Positions 1 through 13,386 are shown, counted from the first letter of the stretch. The stretch: 64,000 nt of DNA from Pseudomonas vancouverensis (GCF_004348895.1 NZ_RRZK01000003.1:1-64000), one strand, 5' to 3'. Numbers and translations: made by a program. Notes: a model not told the origin generated them from the sequence alone.

Positions 1-50
1 CTCCCACAGGGGCAGCGCAAAACCTGTGGGAGCGAGCTTGCTCGCGATGG
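1..50. repeat. REP palindrome, cut by the window edge
   Basis: CTCCCACAGG at 1-10 faces CCTGTGGGAG at 23-32, which continues into the REP core GCGAGCTTGCTCGCGATGG. This is the 3' arm of one REP unit followed by a second unit. It is the typical Pseudomonas paired extragenic palindrome, lying downstream of the DUF3999 gene. Confidence 0.8.
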
Positions 51-67
51 GGTGCGAAGCCCCACAT

Positions 68-1441
68 TCAGGATTTGGCCGGTGGCTTGCGCAGCAGACT
101 GATCGCCATCACTGCCAGGAACGCGACACTGAGCAACAACACCGCCCACAGGCCGATCTTCTTCCAGTCCGTCGGCGCCGTTACAGACGAAGTCACAGTC
201 GAGGTCTTCGTGATGACCGTCCCACTTTCCACTGTCGCCGCGCCCAGGGTCGCGAGTTTCGCCGGGCTGTAGTCGGGAATCAGCGTCGTCAACGGCAGGT
301 TCGCCGCCTTCACTGACCCATTGCCCAGGGCCAGGCTGTAAGGCCCTGGACCGCGTGCCAGGAACACCAATTGCGTGGCACGCACGGCGAACTTCAGGTT
401 CGGTGCCTGCGGCCCAAGACCACCACCGCGCTCGTCCACAGTCAGCTTGAGCTGTTGCACGGTCTGACCCGGCAACTGCAGTTCATTGAGGACCACGTCC
501 TGACCGTTCTGGGTCAGGCGATAGAGCAAGCCATTGCTCAGGGGTTGCCACGGCAGACTGCTGTCACGACGCCCGTACAAGGTGACCGGCGCCAGGCTGT
601 TGGGTTGATTCAGCTCGACCTGCACCCGCTCGACATTCATCCCCATCGGCAACTGCCAGGTGTATTCGCCGGGCTTCGCGCTACTGCCAGACAACGCCGG
701 CGACCAGACCAACGGCAGCGGCAGGCTGCGGCTGCTGGCGCTGTGCAGTTGCGCCGAGGTCAGGGTCGGTGCCGTGTGCGGGGTTTTCCACAACAGGCGC
801 AAATAACGCGCCGACAGCCCCGGCAAACCGACCTCATGTTGTTCGACCCGCTCGTCGGTGAAAGTCAGCCGCGCCACCTGGCCTTCGCCCCAGGACTGCC
901 AGTTCTGCAAATCGTCACTGGCTTCGATGCTGAAACGCTGGAAACCATCGCGCTCGCTGGTCCAGTCGAGCGTCAATTGCTGCAACGGCGCCTTGATGCC
1001 ACTGGCATCCAGCAACCAGCCACGCAATTCTTCCTCGCCGGCCTCCAGCTGGCTGGAGGGCTGCACCTGAACCAGTGTGCCATTGGCGCTCGACTGCACG
1101 CGCACGCTCGGCGCGGTTTCCTTGGCGCCTTCGGCGTTGTACAGCGGGAACCACTTCACATCGGTCAGGGTGCGTTCTTCACGGGTCGGCGCCACCTCCC
1201 GAGCCAGCGCATAAGCCTGCACATCGCCAGCGGCGTTGAACACACGCAGATCGCTGAGATCCGTCTGTCGCGCATTCAGTTGCACCGCCAAAGGCAGCTC
1301 GAGGCGATACCACGGGCCCTCCCCGGTCACAGACAACGGCACGCGACTGGTGAAATCGGCCGGTTTTTCCAGAGCGCCCACCGACAGCGAAATCGCCATG
1401 GTCATCGCGCCCAGCCAATACAGGTTCAGCTTCTGACTCAA
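68..1441 (-). CDS. DUF3999 family envelope protein
   Basis: A 457-residue protein with a cleavable-looking signal peptide (about residues 1-24, hydrophobic stretch LGAMTMAISLSVGALE), a long beta-rich periplasmic region, and one C-terminal membrane helix (GLWAVLLLSVAFLAVMAISL) ending in a short basic tail. Composition and layout match DUF3999, a family of unknown function. Its ATG overlaps the stop of the upstream DUF2339 gene by 4 bp (ATGA), so the two are probably translationally coupled and work in the same membrane complex. That partnership is inferred only from gene order. No catalytic motif was recognised. Confidence 0.85.
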   Translation of the reverse strand: MSQKLNLYWLGAMTMAISLSVGALEKPADFTSRVPLSVTGEGPWYRLELPLAVQLNARQTDLSDLRVFNAAGDVQAYALAREVAPTREERTLTDVKWFPLYNAEGAKETAPSVRVQSSANGTLVQVQPSSQLEAGEEELRGWLLDASGIKAPLQQLTLDWTSERDGFQRFSIEASDDLQNWQSWGEGQVARLTFTDERVEQHEVGLPGLSARYLRLLWKTPHTAPTLTSAQLHSASSRSLPLPLVWSPALSGSSAKPGEYTWQLPMGMNVERVQVELNQPNSLAPVTLYGRRDSSLPWQPLSNGLLYRLTQNGQDVVLNELQLPGQTVQQLKLTVDERGGGLGPQAPNLKFAVRATQLVFLARGPGPYSLALGNGSVKAANLPLTTLIPDYSPAKLATLGAATVESGTVITKTSTVTSSVTAPTDWKKIGLWAVLLLSVAFLAVMAISLLRKPPAKS

Positions 1442-4400
1442 GATGACACTCCTTCGGTTTTCGGCGCCGGTTTTTCCGCATCTGCCGTTGCCTCGATGCG
1501 TTTGGGTGGCAGCGGCGCGAAATAGCCGACCACCAACAGCAAAACACCTACGCCGATAAACGAGACGATTCGCGCCAGGCCGCCACGGTTGCTCAGCTCA
1601 ACAAAGAACAGTTTGGCCACGACTACACCGATCAAGGCAGCGCCCATCAGCCAGACTTCGCGACGCTGGCGCAAATGGCCGCCAATCATCAGGCTCAGGG
1701 CGATCAAGGTCCAGACGATGGATAGCCCGGCCTGCACGCGCATCGACTCCAGCAACAGGTCGAGTTCGAACGGCACGGCGCTCCAATGGTGCGCCGCGCG
1801 CATCACCAGTGCCGTGAAGAAGACGAACAGCGAGACACCGGTGATGCCTTGCAGCATTTTGCTGGCGTAGTCCTGGCGAACCGGCAACTGTGCAACTGCG
1901 CTGTGCGCCCAGACATACACGCCGAACAATGCGAACAGCAAACCCAACTCCAGCGGATTGATCAACGGCACATACGGCAGCGGCTCGGCATTGCCATCAC
2001 TGAAGGCGTTCGCCAACCAGAACCAGCCGAGCATCAGCACTGCCAATGGCGCGGCAGCGTACAGCCGATACTCGCGCGCATAAGCCGACACCGGCCATGG
2101 CCAGGCCCGCGGCGCCGCCATCAACAGCAGGTACAGGCTCGGCAGAATCGCCCAGCCCAGCCAGCGCCAGGCGTTGTAATGTTCGGACATCAGCAGCAAG
2201 CCATAGCGCATTTCCAGCGCCAGCACGCCGATCAGCAGCCAGCAACCGAGCACATGCGCGGTACTCGCCACTCGCGCAGGCAGCAAGGACACCAAACGTC
2301 GCAGCGAGATGAAATGCACCGCGAAAACAGCCGCCCATGCCAGCCAGCCGAAGTTGGCTGCCGGGTGATAACGCGAGTGCCAGGCCGCCAGCAATACCAG
2401 CGCGGCGGCGGGAATCAGCACGGTGCAGAGCACGCCGAGTGCCGGCCATTTCAGCCGCAACGCCAGCACCGCCCACAACGCAACACTTACTGCCGCAGCC
2501 ACCAGCAGCAAGGTGGCTTGCAGCGACAATGGCGCGAACTGCAGGACCTCGCTGATCCACGTCAGCGCCCACCAGCCGGCGCCCCACACCAGTAACGCCC
2601 GAGATAGCAGCGGTTGGCTCAAGCGACCTGCCACCATTGCCCGATGGTCGAGTTGCAGACGCCAGGCCCCCACGAACGCGGCCAATGCCAGCAGCAGTGA
2701 TGCCCAAAAGCCGCTGTGGGCCAGAGGACTCAAAGCCTCGTTGCCCGACGGTTCGGCCAGCAGAAACAACGCGCCACCCAGCCATTGCAGCGCAAGCGCT
2801 GTGAACACCATCGTGCGTGATTGCAGGTGCAGCCCGACAAACAGCGTCAACACACCCGCCACCGCCCAACTGATGACGGTGCCGTACGCGAAGAAAAACA
2901 GCGGCGCCAGCAGATAGAGAAAAGCCAACCCCAACCCGGCCAACACCGGCAGACCTTTCAGTTCCCAAGGCTTCAAATGTTCCGGCGCGGCTTTGCGCAA
3001 CTGGTTGAAGCTGAACAGCAGCGCGATACCGAGCAACAAGGCACCCAACGGCGCAGCGTGAACAAGGCTGCTTTCACCACTGCGCAGCTCGCCCAGATAG
3101 ATCAGCGCCGAGCCCAGTTGCAGCAGCAAGGCAAACGCCCGCGCCAGCGGCCGTTGCTGACGCAAGCCGAGCCAGAAGATGCCCGCACCTTCGACGGCCC
3201 AGGCCGCGATCGTCCAGTTGGCATCCAGGCCCAGCGGAATCGCCAGGCTGGTGAATATCACGCCCAGTGCCAGACAGGTTTCCGCCAGCAGCAACGCCCG
3301 GCCACCAAACAGCAAACGCGCCAGCCCCATGTAGATAACGCCCAGGGCCAAGGCACTGAACGCGGCGGCGAATTCAAGATGCTGCACCAGCGCGAATTGC
3401 AGCCCGAACCCCACCAGCGGCGGGCCGAACAACAGCGTGCCGTCAACGTAGTCACCCTTGCGTGCCGACCAGTGCAGCAAACCCTCGCGATCGCCCGCCG
3501 CTGGCGCATCGCTCATCTCCAGCAACTTGCGCCGGGCGTACAGCAGACCGATGGCCAGGTACATGAGGAAAAACGCGACCAGAAACGGCTCGGTGCTCCA
3601 CAGCAGATCCGGCGTGTAGGAGCGTGCGCCCCAGGCGAAGCCAATGCCGAAAGTGCCGACGAAGCCAATCACATTCAGCAATCGCCAGGCCTTGAACCAG
3701 GCAATGGCGAGAATGCCGGCATTGAGCAACAGGAAATAACTGAACAGCGCGACATGACTACCGCCACCGCTGGACGCCAGAATCGGCGCAGCGAAACCAC
3801 CCAAAGCCGCCGCGGCGGCCAGCCCAAGTGCATCCTGGGTGATGGCAAGAATGGCCGAGAAAACAGTGATCGCCACCAGCAGGCCGAACGCGGCCGAGGC
3901 GTCGAGCAAGGGATGCAGGCGCATCGCGGCAAACACGGTCAGGTAGAGCACGGCGATCCCGGCACCTTGCAGGATCAGGGCGTAGTTGCTGTTGCGTCGG
4001 CGCAGCCACCAACCCAACCCGAGCAAGCCCAGTGCCGCCGCCGCAACCCCGGCGTAACGCATTTCGATGGGCACCACCATGCCTTCGGTGGCGTAGCGCA
4101 GCAGGAAGGCCAGGCCGAGGAACAACAGCACCACGCCGACCCGCAAGACAGTGTTGCCGCCCAACAGCCAGGCGCGGGCGCTGCTGATTGCGCGGTCGAT
4201 GAAGTTCGGGCCGCGTGGAGTGAAGTCATCGGTTGCGGATGTGGATTTCCAGGCATCCACGGGGTGTGGAGGGCTGGTTTCAGCGACGACTGCAGAAACC
4301 GGCTCGACCTCGGGCGGCAATTCCCAGATCAACGGCTGGCTTTCAGGGACCTCATCAAGAATGATTTCAGGCGATGCCACAGGCTCGATGATTTCGGGCG

Positions 4401-4629
4401 GCTGGCTGCCCGACGTTTCCAGCACTGCCAGGCGCTGCTCGACGGCTTGCAGGGAAGCCTGCGCCTGCTCCAGCAGACGTTGCTGCGCGACTGCTTGCGA
4501 GCCAAGGTGCATGATGCGAAAGGCCTGACCGATACCCAACCCGAGTAACGCGCCCAACAGTGCATCGCTGAATGACTCGTCGAGTATCCAGCCCAGCACC
4601 AGGCCAATCAGCATGAAAATCCATTGCAT
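1438..4629 (-). CDS. DUF2339 family multi-spanning membrane protein
   Basis: A very large (1063-residue) integral membrane protein. It starts with a hydrophobic glycine-rich helix (residues 1-40), then a short coiled-coil and a Pro/Glu-rich linker (about 50-140). After that come more than 20 hydrophobic helices to the C-terminus. This is the architecture of DUF2339, whose function is unknown. It is the first gene of a two-gene unit with the DUF3999 gene. The ATG at 4629 is preceded by a purine-rich stretch (AGGGATATCGACC on the coding strand). Whether it is a transporter, an envelope polymer factor or a scaffold cannot be decided from sequence. Confidence 0.85.
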   Translation of the reverse strand: MQWIFMLIGLVLGWILDESFSDALLGALLGLGIGQAFRIMHLGSQAVAQQRLLEQAQASLQAVEQRLAVLETSGSQPPEIIEPVASPEIILDEVPESQPLIWELPPEVEPVSAVVAETSPPHPVDAWKSTSATDDFTPRGPNFIDRAISSARAWLLGGNTVLRVGVVLLFLGLAFLLRYATEGMVVPIEMRYAGVAAAALGLLGLGWWLRRRNSNYALILQGAGIAVLYLTVFAAMRLHPLLDASAAFGLLVAITVFSAILAITQDALGLAAAAALGGFAAPILASSGGGSHVALFSYFLLLNAGILAIAWFKAWRLLNVIGFVGTFGIGFAWGARSYTPDLLWSTEPFLVAFFLMYLAIGLLYARRKLLEMSDAPAAGDREGLLHWSARKGDYVDGTLLFGPPLVGFGLQFALVQHLEFAAAFSALALGVIYMGLARLLFGGRALLLAETCLALGVIFTSLAIPLGLDANWTIAAWAVEGAGIFWLGLRQQRPLARAFALLLQLGSALIYLGELRSGESSLVHAAPLGALLLGIALLFSFNQLRKAAPEHLKPWELKGLPVLAGLGLAFLYLLAPLFFFAYGTVISWAVAGVLTLFVGLHLQSRTMVFTALALQWLGGALFLLAEPSGNEALSPLAHSGFWASLLLALAAFVGAWRLQLDHRAMVAGRLSQPLLSRALLVWGAGWWALTWISEVLQFAPLSLQATLLLVAAAVSVALWAVLALRLKWPALGVLCTVLIPAAALVLLAAWHSRYHPAANFGWLAWAAVFAVHFISLRRLVSLLPARVASTAHVLGCWLLIGVLALEMRYGLLLMSEHYNAWRWLGWAILPSLYLLLMAAPRAWPWPVSAYAREYRLYAAAPLAVLMLGWFWLANAFSDGNAEPLPYVPLINPLELGLLFALFGVYVWAHSAVAQLPVRQDYASKMLQGITGVSLFVFFTALVMRAAHHWSAVPFELDLLLESMRVQAGLSIVWTLIALSLMIGGHLRQRREVWLMGAALIGVVVAKLFFVELSNRGGLARIVSFIGVGVLLLVVGYFAPLPPKRIEATADAEKPAPKTEGVSS

Positions 4630-4716
4630 GGTCGATATCCCTGAGCGGCCCCGTCATGAGGCCGGTGTGAGCAAAACAGCGTCTGATCAGTCTAGTGCGA
4701 ACACTTCACCCGCTTC

Positions 4717-4820
4717 TGTAGGACGGAGCCTACTTTTGATGGGGGCATGACATTCAGCGTTGATGTTGAATGTCATGCCCCCATCGTCGGGACGCCGCCC
4801 GGACCAGGCTCGCTCCTACA
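4717..4820. repeat. REPIN-like nested palindrome
   Basis: The outer arms TGTAGGAcgGAGCCT (4717-4731) and AGGCTCgcTCCTACA (4806-4820) enclose an inner perfect 19-bp inverted repeat. The inner arms are GATGGGGGCATGACATTCA at 4738-4756 and its complement at 4767-4785, around a 10-nt loop. It lies between the convergent-side end of glgP and the start of the DUF2339 gene. Two inverted REPs joined by a structured spacer is the REPIN arrangement. Confidence 0.8.
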
Positions 4821-4902
4821 GGGGATGGCGTGTACGCAAGAAGTCTGGCTGTGCCCTGCCGCTCAGTATATCGATCAGGTCCGACCGCCGCCGGACTTGA
4901 AT

Positions 4903-7353
<2,451 letters not shown>

Positions 7354-7609
7354 CGATAGGACCTCGAGCGAGCTTTGAGTTGTCTGAGCCTAGACGGTCT
7401 GACAGGCGGTAGAGGCTCCGGTTCGGCAGTTTTTCCCGTGAGTGTGAGTTCGTTCGACATTACCTTGTCGTGAGCCTGAATCAATGCAGGGGGCGTGCCG
7501 AATTCTGCTTCTGTTTAGCCTCCTGCGAAAAAATCTGGCAAAAGGTTGTTCAAAAATCCACCAGTCCCGGTATGATCGCGCGCCCTGATGCACACGCTGG
7601 TAACAACCG

Positions 7610-8047
7610 ATGATGAAGCCCAACCTGATCGCTGCCGCAGAGATCGACCGACTCGATACCTGGGCCAAGTACTCCGCCCCGATGTGCGGCTCGTGCATGT
7701 CCAGCTGCTGCACCCTGCCGGTCGAGGTCAAGATCAAGGATCTGATCCGTATCGGCGTGGTCGATGAATTCGAGCTGGGCGATCCGCCGAAGAACATCGC
7801 CAAGCGCCTGCAAAAGGAAGGGCTGGTCGAGCGCTTCAACCAGAAGTCCGGCATCTTCACCCTCCAGCGCATGAGCAACAACGACTGCCTGTACCTGGAT
7901 CGTAAGAGCCGTCTGTGCACTATTTATGAAAAGCGCCCGGATACTTGCCGCAACCACCCGAAAATCGGCCCGCGGCCGGGGTATTGCGCGTACAAGCCGA
8001 AGGAAGTGGAGCGCGAGCGCAATTCGAGATCGATCGAACGCTTCTGA
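7610..8047 (+). CDS. YkgJ family cysteine-cluster protein
   Basis: A 145-residue soluble protein with the cysteine pattern of the YkgJ (CxxCxxxCC) family. CGSCMSSCC lies near residues 24-32, then C about 97, RLCTIYEKRPDTCRNHP, and a late C near the end. Such proteins probably bind zinc or an Fe-S cluster, and their role is unknown. The gene is monocistronic, reads away from glgP, and is followed by a REP pair. The ATG at 7610 is followed by a second ATG at 7613, either of which could be used. Confidence 0.85.
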   Translation: MMKPNLIAAAEIDRLDTWAKYSAPMCGSCMSSCCTLPVEVKIKDLIRIGVVDEFELGDPPKNIAKRLQKEGLVERFNQKSGIFTLQRMSNNDCLYLDRKSRLCTIYEKRPDTCRNHPKIGPRPGYCAYKPKEVERERNSRSIERF

Positions 8048-8062
8048 TCTGAACTGCATTTA

Positions 8063-8157
8063 TTGTGGCGAGGGAGCTTGCTCCCGTTCGGCTGCGCAGC
8101 AGTCGTAAATTTTGGGGTTGCGTTGCAACCCAGCGGGAGCAAGCTCCCTCACCACAA
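8063..8157. repeat. Inverted REP pair
   Basis: TTGTGGCGAGGGAGCTTGCT at 8063 and its inverted counterpart ending CTCCCTCACCACAA at 8157 form two facing REP units around a ~45-bp spacer. The pair lies in the gap between the convergent ykgJ-like gene and typA. Confidence 0.8.
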
Positions 8158-8184
8158 GGTTTTATACAAATCCCAGACAAACAA

Positions 8185-8218
8185 AAACGCCCCCGGCCTT
8201 TCGACCGGGGGCGTTTTC
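8185..8218. terminator. Bidirectional rho-independent terminator
   Basis: GCCCCCGG-CCTTTCGA-CCGGGGGC stem flanked by AAAACG and CGTTTT. It sits 17 bp past the typA stop and can also stop transcription coming from the ykgJ-like gene. Confidence 0.85.
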
Positions 8219-8234
8219 GTTCAGCCGGGGCTAA

Positions 8235-10055
8235 TTAGGCCTTGGCTTTCTTCGCAGCGCGGGTACGCTCGCTTTCGTCCAGGATCTTCTTGCGAAGACG
8301 GATGGACTTAGGAGTGACTTCGCACAGCTCGTCTTCCTGGATGTATTCCAGAGCCTGTTCCAGGGTGAAGCGAACAGGTGGAACCAGAGCGATGGTTTCG
8401 TCTTTACCCGAAGCACGCATGTTGTCGAGCTTCTTGCCCTTGGTAGGGTTCACGCCCAGGTCGTTGTCGCGGCTGTTCTGGCCGACGATTTGACCGTTGT
8501 AGATCTCCTGACCGTGTTCTACGAACAGCTTGCCACGAGCCTGCAGGGTTTCCAGGGAGTAGGTCAGCGCCTTGCCGGTTTCAACCGAAACCAGAACGCC
8601 GTTCTGACGGCCGGACATGTGGCCCGACTTCACTGGAGCGTAACGATCGAAGATCGAGGTCAGGATGCCAGCACCGTTGGTCAGGGTCAGGAACTGGTTA
8701 CGGAAACCGATCAGACCGCGAGCAGGGATGTTGTATTCCAGACGAACACGGCCCTTGCCATCCGGCACCATGTTGCTCAGGTCGCCTTTACGCAGACCCA
8801 TCTCTTCCATGACCTTGCCCTGGGATTCTTCAGGGATGTCGATGGTGACGTTTTCGAACGGTTCCTGCTTCACGCCGTCGATTTCACGGATGATCACTTC
8901 AGGACGGCCCAGGGCCAGCTCGAAGCCTTCGCGACGCATGGTTTCGATCAGTACCGAGAGGTGCAGCTCGCCACGGCCGGAAACCTTGAACTTGTCAGCC
9001 GAGTCGCCTTCTTCAACGCGCAGTGCAACGTTGTACAGCAGCTCTTTGTCCAGACGGTCCTTGATGTTACGGGACGTCACGAACTTGCCTTCTTTACCGC
9101 AGAATGGCGAGTCGTTTACCTGGAAGGTCATGGAAACGGTTGGCTCGTCAACGGTCAACGGCTTCATCGCTTCAACGGCGGTCGGATCGCACAGGGTGTC
9201 GGAGATGAACAGCTCGTCGAAGCCGCTGATGCAGACGATGTCGCCAGCAGCTGCTTCTTCAACGTCGATGCGGTGCAGACCGTGGTGACCCATCAGCTTC
9301 AGGATACGGCCGTTGCGCTTCTTGCCGTCGGCGCTGATCGCCACAACCGGGGTGTTTGGCTTGACGCGACCGCGAGCGATACGGCCAACACCGATGACGC
9401 CCAGGAAGCTGTTGTAGTCCAGTGCCGAGATTTGCATCTGGAAAGCACCATCACGGTCAACTTTCGGCGCAGGTACGTGGTCGATGACCGCCTGGTACAG
9501 CGGGGTCATGTCTTCGGCCATGTCGGTGTGATCCAGACCGGCGATGCCGTTGATGGCCGACGCGTAGACAACCTGGAAGTCCAGTTGTTCTTCGGTAGCA
9601 CCCAGGTTGTCGAACAGGTCGAAGATCTGGTCCAGAACCCAGTCAGGACGCGCGCCCGGACGGTCGATCTTGTTGATGACCACGATCGGACGCAGGCCGG
9701 CTTCGAAAGCCTTCTTGGTCACGAAGCGGGTTTGCGGCATAGGGCCGTCTTGAGCGTCAACCAGCAGCAGCACGGAGTCGACCATCGACATTACGCGCTC
9801 TACTTCGCCGCCGAAGTCGGCGTGGCCCGGGGTGTCCACGATGTTGATGTGGTAGCCGTTCCAGTTGATGGCGGTGTTTTTCGCCAGAATGGTAATACCG
9901 CGCTCTTTTTCCTGGTCGTTGGAGTCCATCACGCGCTCGTCGTTGAGCTCGTTGCGCTCCAGGGTGCCGGATTGACGCAGGAGTTTGTCTACCAGGGTGG
10001 TTTTACCATGGTCAACGTGGGCAATGATGGCGATGTTACGTAGATTTTCGATCAC
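8235..10055 (-). CDS. typA: Ribosome-associated GTPase TypA/BipA
   Basis: A 606-residue translational GTPase, the usual length for TypA. It has an N-terminal G domain with the P-loop AHVDHGKTT (residues 14-22), [12 protein letters not shown] and NKIDRP, then domain II, EF-G-like domains and the BipA C-terminal domain. It binds 70S ribosomes and aids large-subunit assembly and growth under stress or cold. The start [15 protein letters not shown] is standard. It is transcribed alone, with a strong terminator just downstream. Confidence 0.97.
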   Translation of the reverse strand: MIENLRNIAIIAHVDHGKTTLVDKLLRQSGTLERNELNDERVMDSNDQEKERGITILAKNTAINWNGYHINIVDTPGHADFGGEVERVMSMVDSVLLLVDAQDGPMPQTRFVTKKAFEAGLRPIVVINKIDRPGARPDWVLDQIFDLFDNLGATEEQLDFQVVYASAINGIAGLDHTDMAEDMTPLYQAVIDHVPAPKVDRDGAFQMQISALDYNSFLGVIGVGRIARGRVKPNTPVVAISADGKKRNGRILKLMGHHGLHRIDVEEAAAGDIVCISGFDELFISDTLCDPTAVEAMKPLTVDEPTVSMTFQVNDSPFCGKEGKFVTSRNIKDRLDKELLYNVALRVEEGDSADKFKVSGRGELHLSVLIETMRREGFELALGRPEVIIREIDGVKQEPFENVTIDIPEESQGKVMEEMGLRKGDLSNMVPDGKGRVRLEYNIPARGLIGFRNQFLTLTNGAGILTSIFDRYAPVKSGHMSGRQNGVLVSVETGKALTYSLETLQARGKLFVEHGQEIYNGQIVGQNSRDNDLGVNPTKGKKLDNMRASGKDETIALVPPVRFTLEQALEYIQEDELCEVTPKSIRLRKKILDESERTRAAKKAKA

Positions 10056-10194
10056 TTGTGTATCTCGATCAGAGGATTCGGTGTGCTGACAAGTCTTGGC
10101 AGCGATTAACAGTAGCGTCCGTGAAAGCCGTTACAGCTTGACGGTGGCATCGGGGGGCCGGTGACGCAGGCCACAGGCAAACAGCCCCGGGCAC

Positions 10195-11649
10195 TTAGCT
10201 CGGTCGATAAACGCGCACATTGGCATGCCCCTCACTGAGCAAATGGTGGGCATGCAGGCGACTCATCACGCCTTTGTCGCAATACAGCAGGTACTGGCGA
10301 GTAGGGTCCAGTTCCTTGAAACGAGCGTTCACTGCATAAAACGGCATCGTTTGTACCTCGACGCCAGCCAACTCCAGCGGGTCGTCTTCAGCGGCATCCG
10401 GGTGGCGGATGTCGATGACGATCTGACCGGCCAGCGCTTCGCTGACTTCTTCAATCTGCAAGTCCTGGCCCAGTTCATCGATCACCCGATCGATCGGCAC
10501 CAGCTTGGCGTTTTCGAGCGCACGCTCGAGCACCGCCATATCGAATTCTTTCTCTTCGTGCTCGACGCGGTAGCGCTTGGCGGCAGTCTTCGGATTGACC
10601 GAGATGACCCCGCAGTACTCCGGCATGTGCCGGGCGAAATCGGCGGTGCCGATCTCGATGGCCGTGTCGATGATGTCCTGCTTGTGGCTGGCGATCAGCG
10701 GACGCAGGACCAGCTTGTCGGTCACGCAATCGATCACCGACAGGTTCGGCAGCGTCTGGCTCGACACCTGGGAGATCGCCTCACCGGTGACCAACGCATC
10801 GATGTGCAGGCGATCGGCAATTTGGGACGAAGCGCGCAACATCATACGCTTCAATACTACGCCCATATGACTGTTATCGACTTTACCGAGAATTTCGCCC
10901 AGCACTTCCTCGAACGGCACACTGACAAATAACACGCGTTGCGAGCTGCCGTACTTCTTCCAGATGAAATGCGCGACTTCCATGACGCCCAGTTCGTGGG
11001 CTCGGCCGCCCAGGTTGAAGAAGCAGAAATGCGCCATCAGGCCGCGGCGCATGATCTGGTAGGCCGCCACAGTGGAGTCGAAGCCGCCGGACATCAGTAC
11101 CAGCGTCTGCTCCAGCGCACCCAGCGGATAACCGCCAATGCCATTGTGCTGGCTGTGGATGACAAACAACCGTTGGTCGCGAACTTCGATCCGCACCTCG
11201 ATTTCCGGCTTTTTCAGGTCGATTCCGGCGGCACCGCACTGACGGCGCAACTGACTGCCGACGTACTTTTCGATATCTATGGAGCTAAATGGGTGCTTGC
11301 CGGCACGTTTGCAACGCACCGAGAAAATCTTCCCGGCCAGCGAATCGCCATAGTGCTGCTTGCACTTCTCGACGATGTCGTCGAAATCGCCCAGCGGGTA
11401 CTCGTCAATCTGCAGGAAGTGCGCGACGCCCGGCATGCAGCTCAGGCGCTCGCCCATCTCTTTCAGGGCCTTGGGGTCGCTGACGCGGGTTTCCAGCTCG
11501 AGATTGTCCCACACACCATTCACCACCACGGCCGGGTCCAGATCGCGGAGCACGGCACGGATGTTCTTGGCCAATTGGCGGATGAAACGCATCCGTACCG
11601 GGCGGCTCTTGATGGTGATCTCGGGGAAGACTTTTACGATTAATTTCAT
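10195..11649 (-). CDS. thiI: tRNA 4-thiouridine synthase / thiazole sulfur transferase ThiI
   Basis: A 484-residue enzyme that adenylates tRNA U8 and inserts sulfur, and also delivers sulfur for thiamine thiazole. It has a ferredoxin-like and THUMP N-terminal part, a PP-loop ATP pyrophosphatase with [11 protein letters not shown] near residue 185, and a C-terminal rhodanese domain with the catalytic cysteine in [11 protein letters not shown] (about residue 457). The start [10 protein letters not shown] at 11649 is chosen because it matches family N-termini. An upstream in-frame extension to 11712 would add 21 unrelated residues. It diverges from glnA. Confidence 0.95.
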   Translation of the reverse strand: MKLIVKVFPEITIKSRPVRMRFIRQLAKNIRAVLRDLDPAVVVNGVWDNLELETRVSDPKALKEMGERLSCMPGVAHFLQIDEYPLGDFDDIVEKCKQHYGDSLAGKIFSVRCKRAGKHPFSSIDIEKYVGSQLRRQCGAAGIDLKKPEIEVRIEVRDQRLFVIHSQHNGIGGYPLGALEQTLVLMSGGFDSTVAAYQIMRRGLMAHFCFFNLGGRAHELGVMEVAHFIWKKYGSSQRVLFVSVPFEEVLGEILGKVDNSHMGVVLKRMMLRASSQIADRLHIDALVTGEAISQVSSQTLPNLSVIDCVTDKLVLRPLIASHKQDIIDTAIEIGTADFARHMPEYCGVISVNPKTAAKRYRVEHEEKEFDMAVLERALENAKLVPIDRVIDELGQDLQIEEVSEALAGQIVIDIRHPDAAEDDPLELAGVEVQTMPFYAVNARFKELDPTRQYLLYCDKGVMSRLHAHHLLSEGHANVRVYRPS

Positions 11650-11746
11650 GGAAACAGCGCGCGCAGGGCCTGCCGAAAAAGGGGGGCGCGGATTATAGCG
11701 GAAATTGCTCAAGGTTTAACCAGTTAATGTGCAGAAGGTTTTGCGC

Positions 11747-11761
11747 GCACCAAAACAGGTC
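11747..11761 (+). promoter_or_regulatory. Possible weak NtrC site upstream of glnA
   Basis: GCACCAAAACAGGTC resembles only the left half of the NtrC consensus GCAC(T/C)AnnnTGGTGC. It lies about 105 bp upstream of the sigma-54 -24 element, a usual distance for an NtrC enhancer. The match is partial and the call is tentative. Confidence 0.25.
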
Positions 11762-11865
11762 ATTTCTTGAAACCGGCGCCACATTGTAGGGCGGGTTTTT
11801 CCACTTTAAGGTGCCTTTCTGCCTGACAAGCGTGAAATTGGGGCAAAAAACCCATGCTGGGGCAC

Positions 11866-11881
11866 TGGCATGCAATTTGCT
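11866..11881 (+). promoter_or_regulatory. Sigma-54 promoter of glnA
   Basis: TGGCATGCAATTTGCT fits TGGCAC-N5-TTGC(A/T), with the exact GG-N10-GC spacing. It lies about 100 bp before the glnA start, in the 330-bp thiI-glnA intergenic region. An NtrC-activated sigma-54 promoter is the established way glnA is switched on in nitrogen limitation. Confidence 0.8.
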
Positions 11882-11979
11882 CCCTTGTGAGGCAGGTTGC
11901 CTTGGCAGAGTATTCGCGCCGGCATCACCCACATTCAAGGGCAATCCATTACTAAGCCCGAAGCCACCCGGAGGACACT

Positions 11980-13386
11980 ATGTCGAAGTCGGTTCAACTC
12001 ATCAAAGATCATGACGTCAAGTGGATTGATCTGCGCTTCACGGACACCAAAGGCACTCAGCACCACGTGACCATGCCGGCTCGCGATGCGCTGGATGAAG
12101 ACTTCTTCGAAGTCGGCAAGATGTTCGACGGTTCCTCCATCGCTGGCTGGAAAGGCATCGAAGCTTCCGACATGATCCTGATGCCGGACGATTCCACCGC
12201 CGTGCTGGACCCGTTCACCGAAGAGCCGACCCTGATCCTGGTCTGCGACATCATCGAACCTTCGAGCATGCAAGGCTACGATCGTGACCCACGTGCGATC
12301 GCCAAGCGTGCCGAAGAGCACCTGAAAGCCACCGGTATCGGTGACACCGTATTCGCCGGTCCAGAGCCAGAGTTCTTCATCTTCGACCAGGTGAAGTTCA
12401 AGTCCGACATCTCCGGCTCGATGTTCAAGATCTACTCCGAGCAAGGTTCGTGGATGTCCGACCAGGACATCGAAGGCGGCAACAAGGGTCACCGTCCAGG
12501 CGTCAAAGGCGGCTACTTCCCGGTTCCACCGTTCGACCACGACCACGAAATCCGTACCTCCATGTGCAACGCACTGGAAGAAATGGGCCTGACCGTCGAA
12601 GTTCACCACCACGAAGTGGCAACTGCCGGCCAGAACGAAATCGGCGTCAAGTTCAACACCCTGGTGAAGAAAGCCGACGAAACCCAGACCCTGAAGTACG
12701 TCGTGCACAACGTTGCCGACGCTTACGGTCGTACCGCTACCTTCATGCCTAAGCCTCTGTACGGCGACAACGGCTCGGGTATGCACGTACACATGTCGAT
12801 CTGGAAAGACGGCAAGAACACCTTCGCAGGTGAAGGCTATGCCGGCCTGTCCGACACCGCCCTGTACTTCATCGGCGGCATCATCAAGCACGGTAAGGCC
12901 CTGAACGGCTTCACCAACCCGGCGACCAACTCCTACAAGCGTCTGGTACCAGGCTTCGAAGCGCCGGTAATGCTGGCCTACTCGGCTCGCAACCGTTCCG
13001 CTTCGATCCGTATTCCTTACGTGTCGAGCCCGAAAGCCCGCCGTATTGAAGCACGCTTCCCGGATCCGGCTGCCAACCCGTACCTGTGCTTCGCTGCACT
13101 GCTGATGGCCGGCCTGGACGGCATCCAGAACAAGATCCACCCTGGCGACGCAGCTGACAAAAACCTGTACGACCTGCCGCCTGAAGAGGCGAAAGAGATC
13201 CCACAAGTTTGCGGCAGCCTGAAAGAAGCCCTGGAAGAGCTGGACAAAGGCCGTGCGTTCCTGACCAAAGGCGGCGTGTTCTCCGACGACTTCATCGACG
13301 CTTACATCGCGTTGAAATCCGAAGAAGAAATCAAGGTGCGTACCTTCGTACACCCACTGGAATACGAGCTGTACTACAGCTGCTGA
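11980..13386 (+). CDS. glnA: Glutamine synthetase type I
   Basis: A 468-residue GSI-beta enzyme, which condenses glutamate and ammonia with ATP to glutamine and forms a dodecamer. Visible signatures are [17 protein letters not shown] (about residues 49-65), the glutamate-binding/ATP block [16 protein letters not shown], and the adenylylation loop with NLYDLPPEE (Tyr near 397). The last means activity should be tuned by GlnE/GlnK. RBS GGAGG precedes the ATG (ccGGAGGacactATG). Upstream is a sigma-54 promoter and downstream a strong terminator. It sits two kb from ntrB-ntrC, which control it. Confidence 0.98.
   Translation: MSKSVQLIKDHDVKWIDLRFTDTKGTQHHVTMPARDALDEDFFEVGKMFDGSSIAGWKGIEASDMILMPDDSTAVLDPFTEEPTLILVCDIIEPSSMQGYDRDPRAIAKRAEEHLKATGIGDTVFAGPEPEFFIFDQVKFKSDISGSMFKIYSEQGSWMSDQDIEGGNKGHRPGVKGGYFPVPPFDHDHEIRTSMCNALEEMGLTVEVHHHEVATAGQNEIGVKFNTLVKKADETQTLKYVVHNVADAYGRTATFMPKPLYGDNGSGMHVHMSIWKDGKNTFAGEGYAGLSDTALYFIGGIIKHGKALNGFTNPATNSYKRLVPGFEAPVMLAYSARNRSASIRIPYVSSPKARRIEARFPDPAANPYLCFAALLMAGLDGIQNKIHPGDAADKNLYDLPPEEAKEIPQVCGSLKEALEELDKGRAFLTKGGVFSDDFIDAYIALKSEEEIKVRTFVHPLEYELYYSC

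Noticed and set aside
8490..10043. 517-codon plus-strand frame opposite typA
   Set aside because: Antisense shadow of typA. Composition rich in Val/Arg/His/Gln is typical of such shadows.
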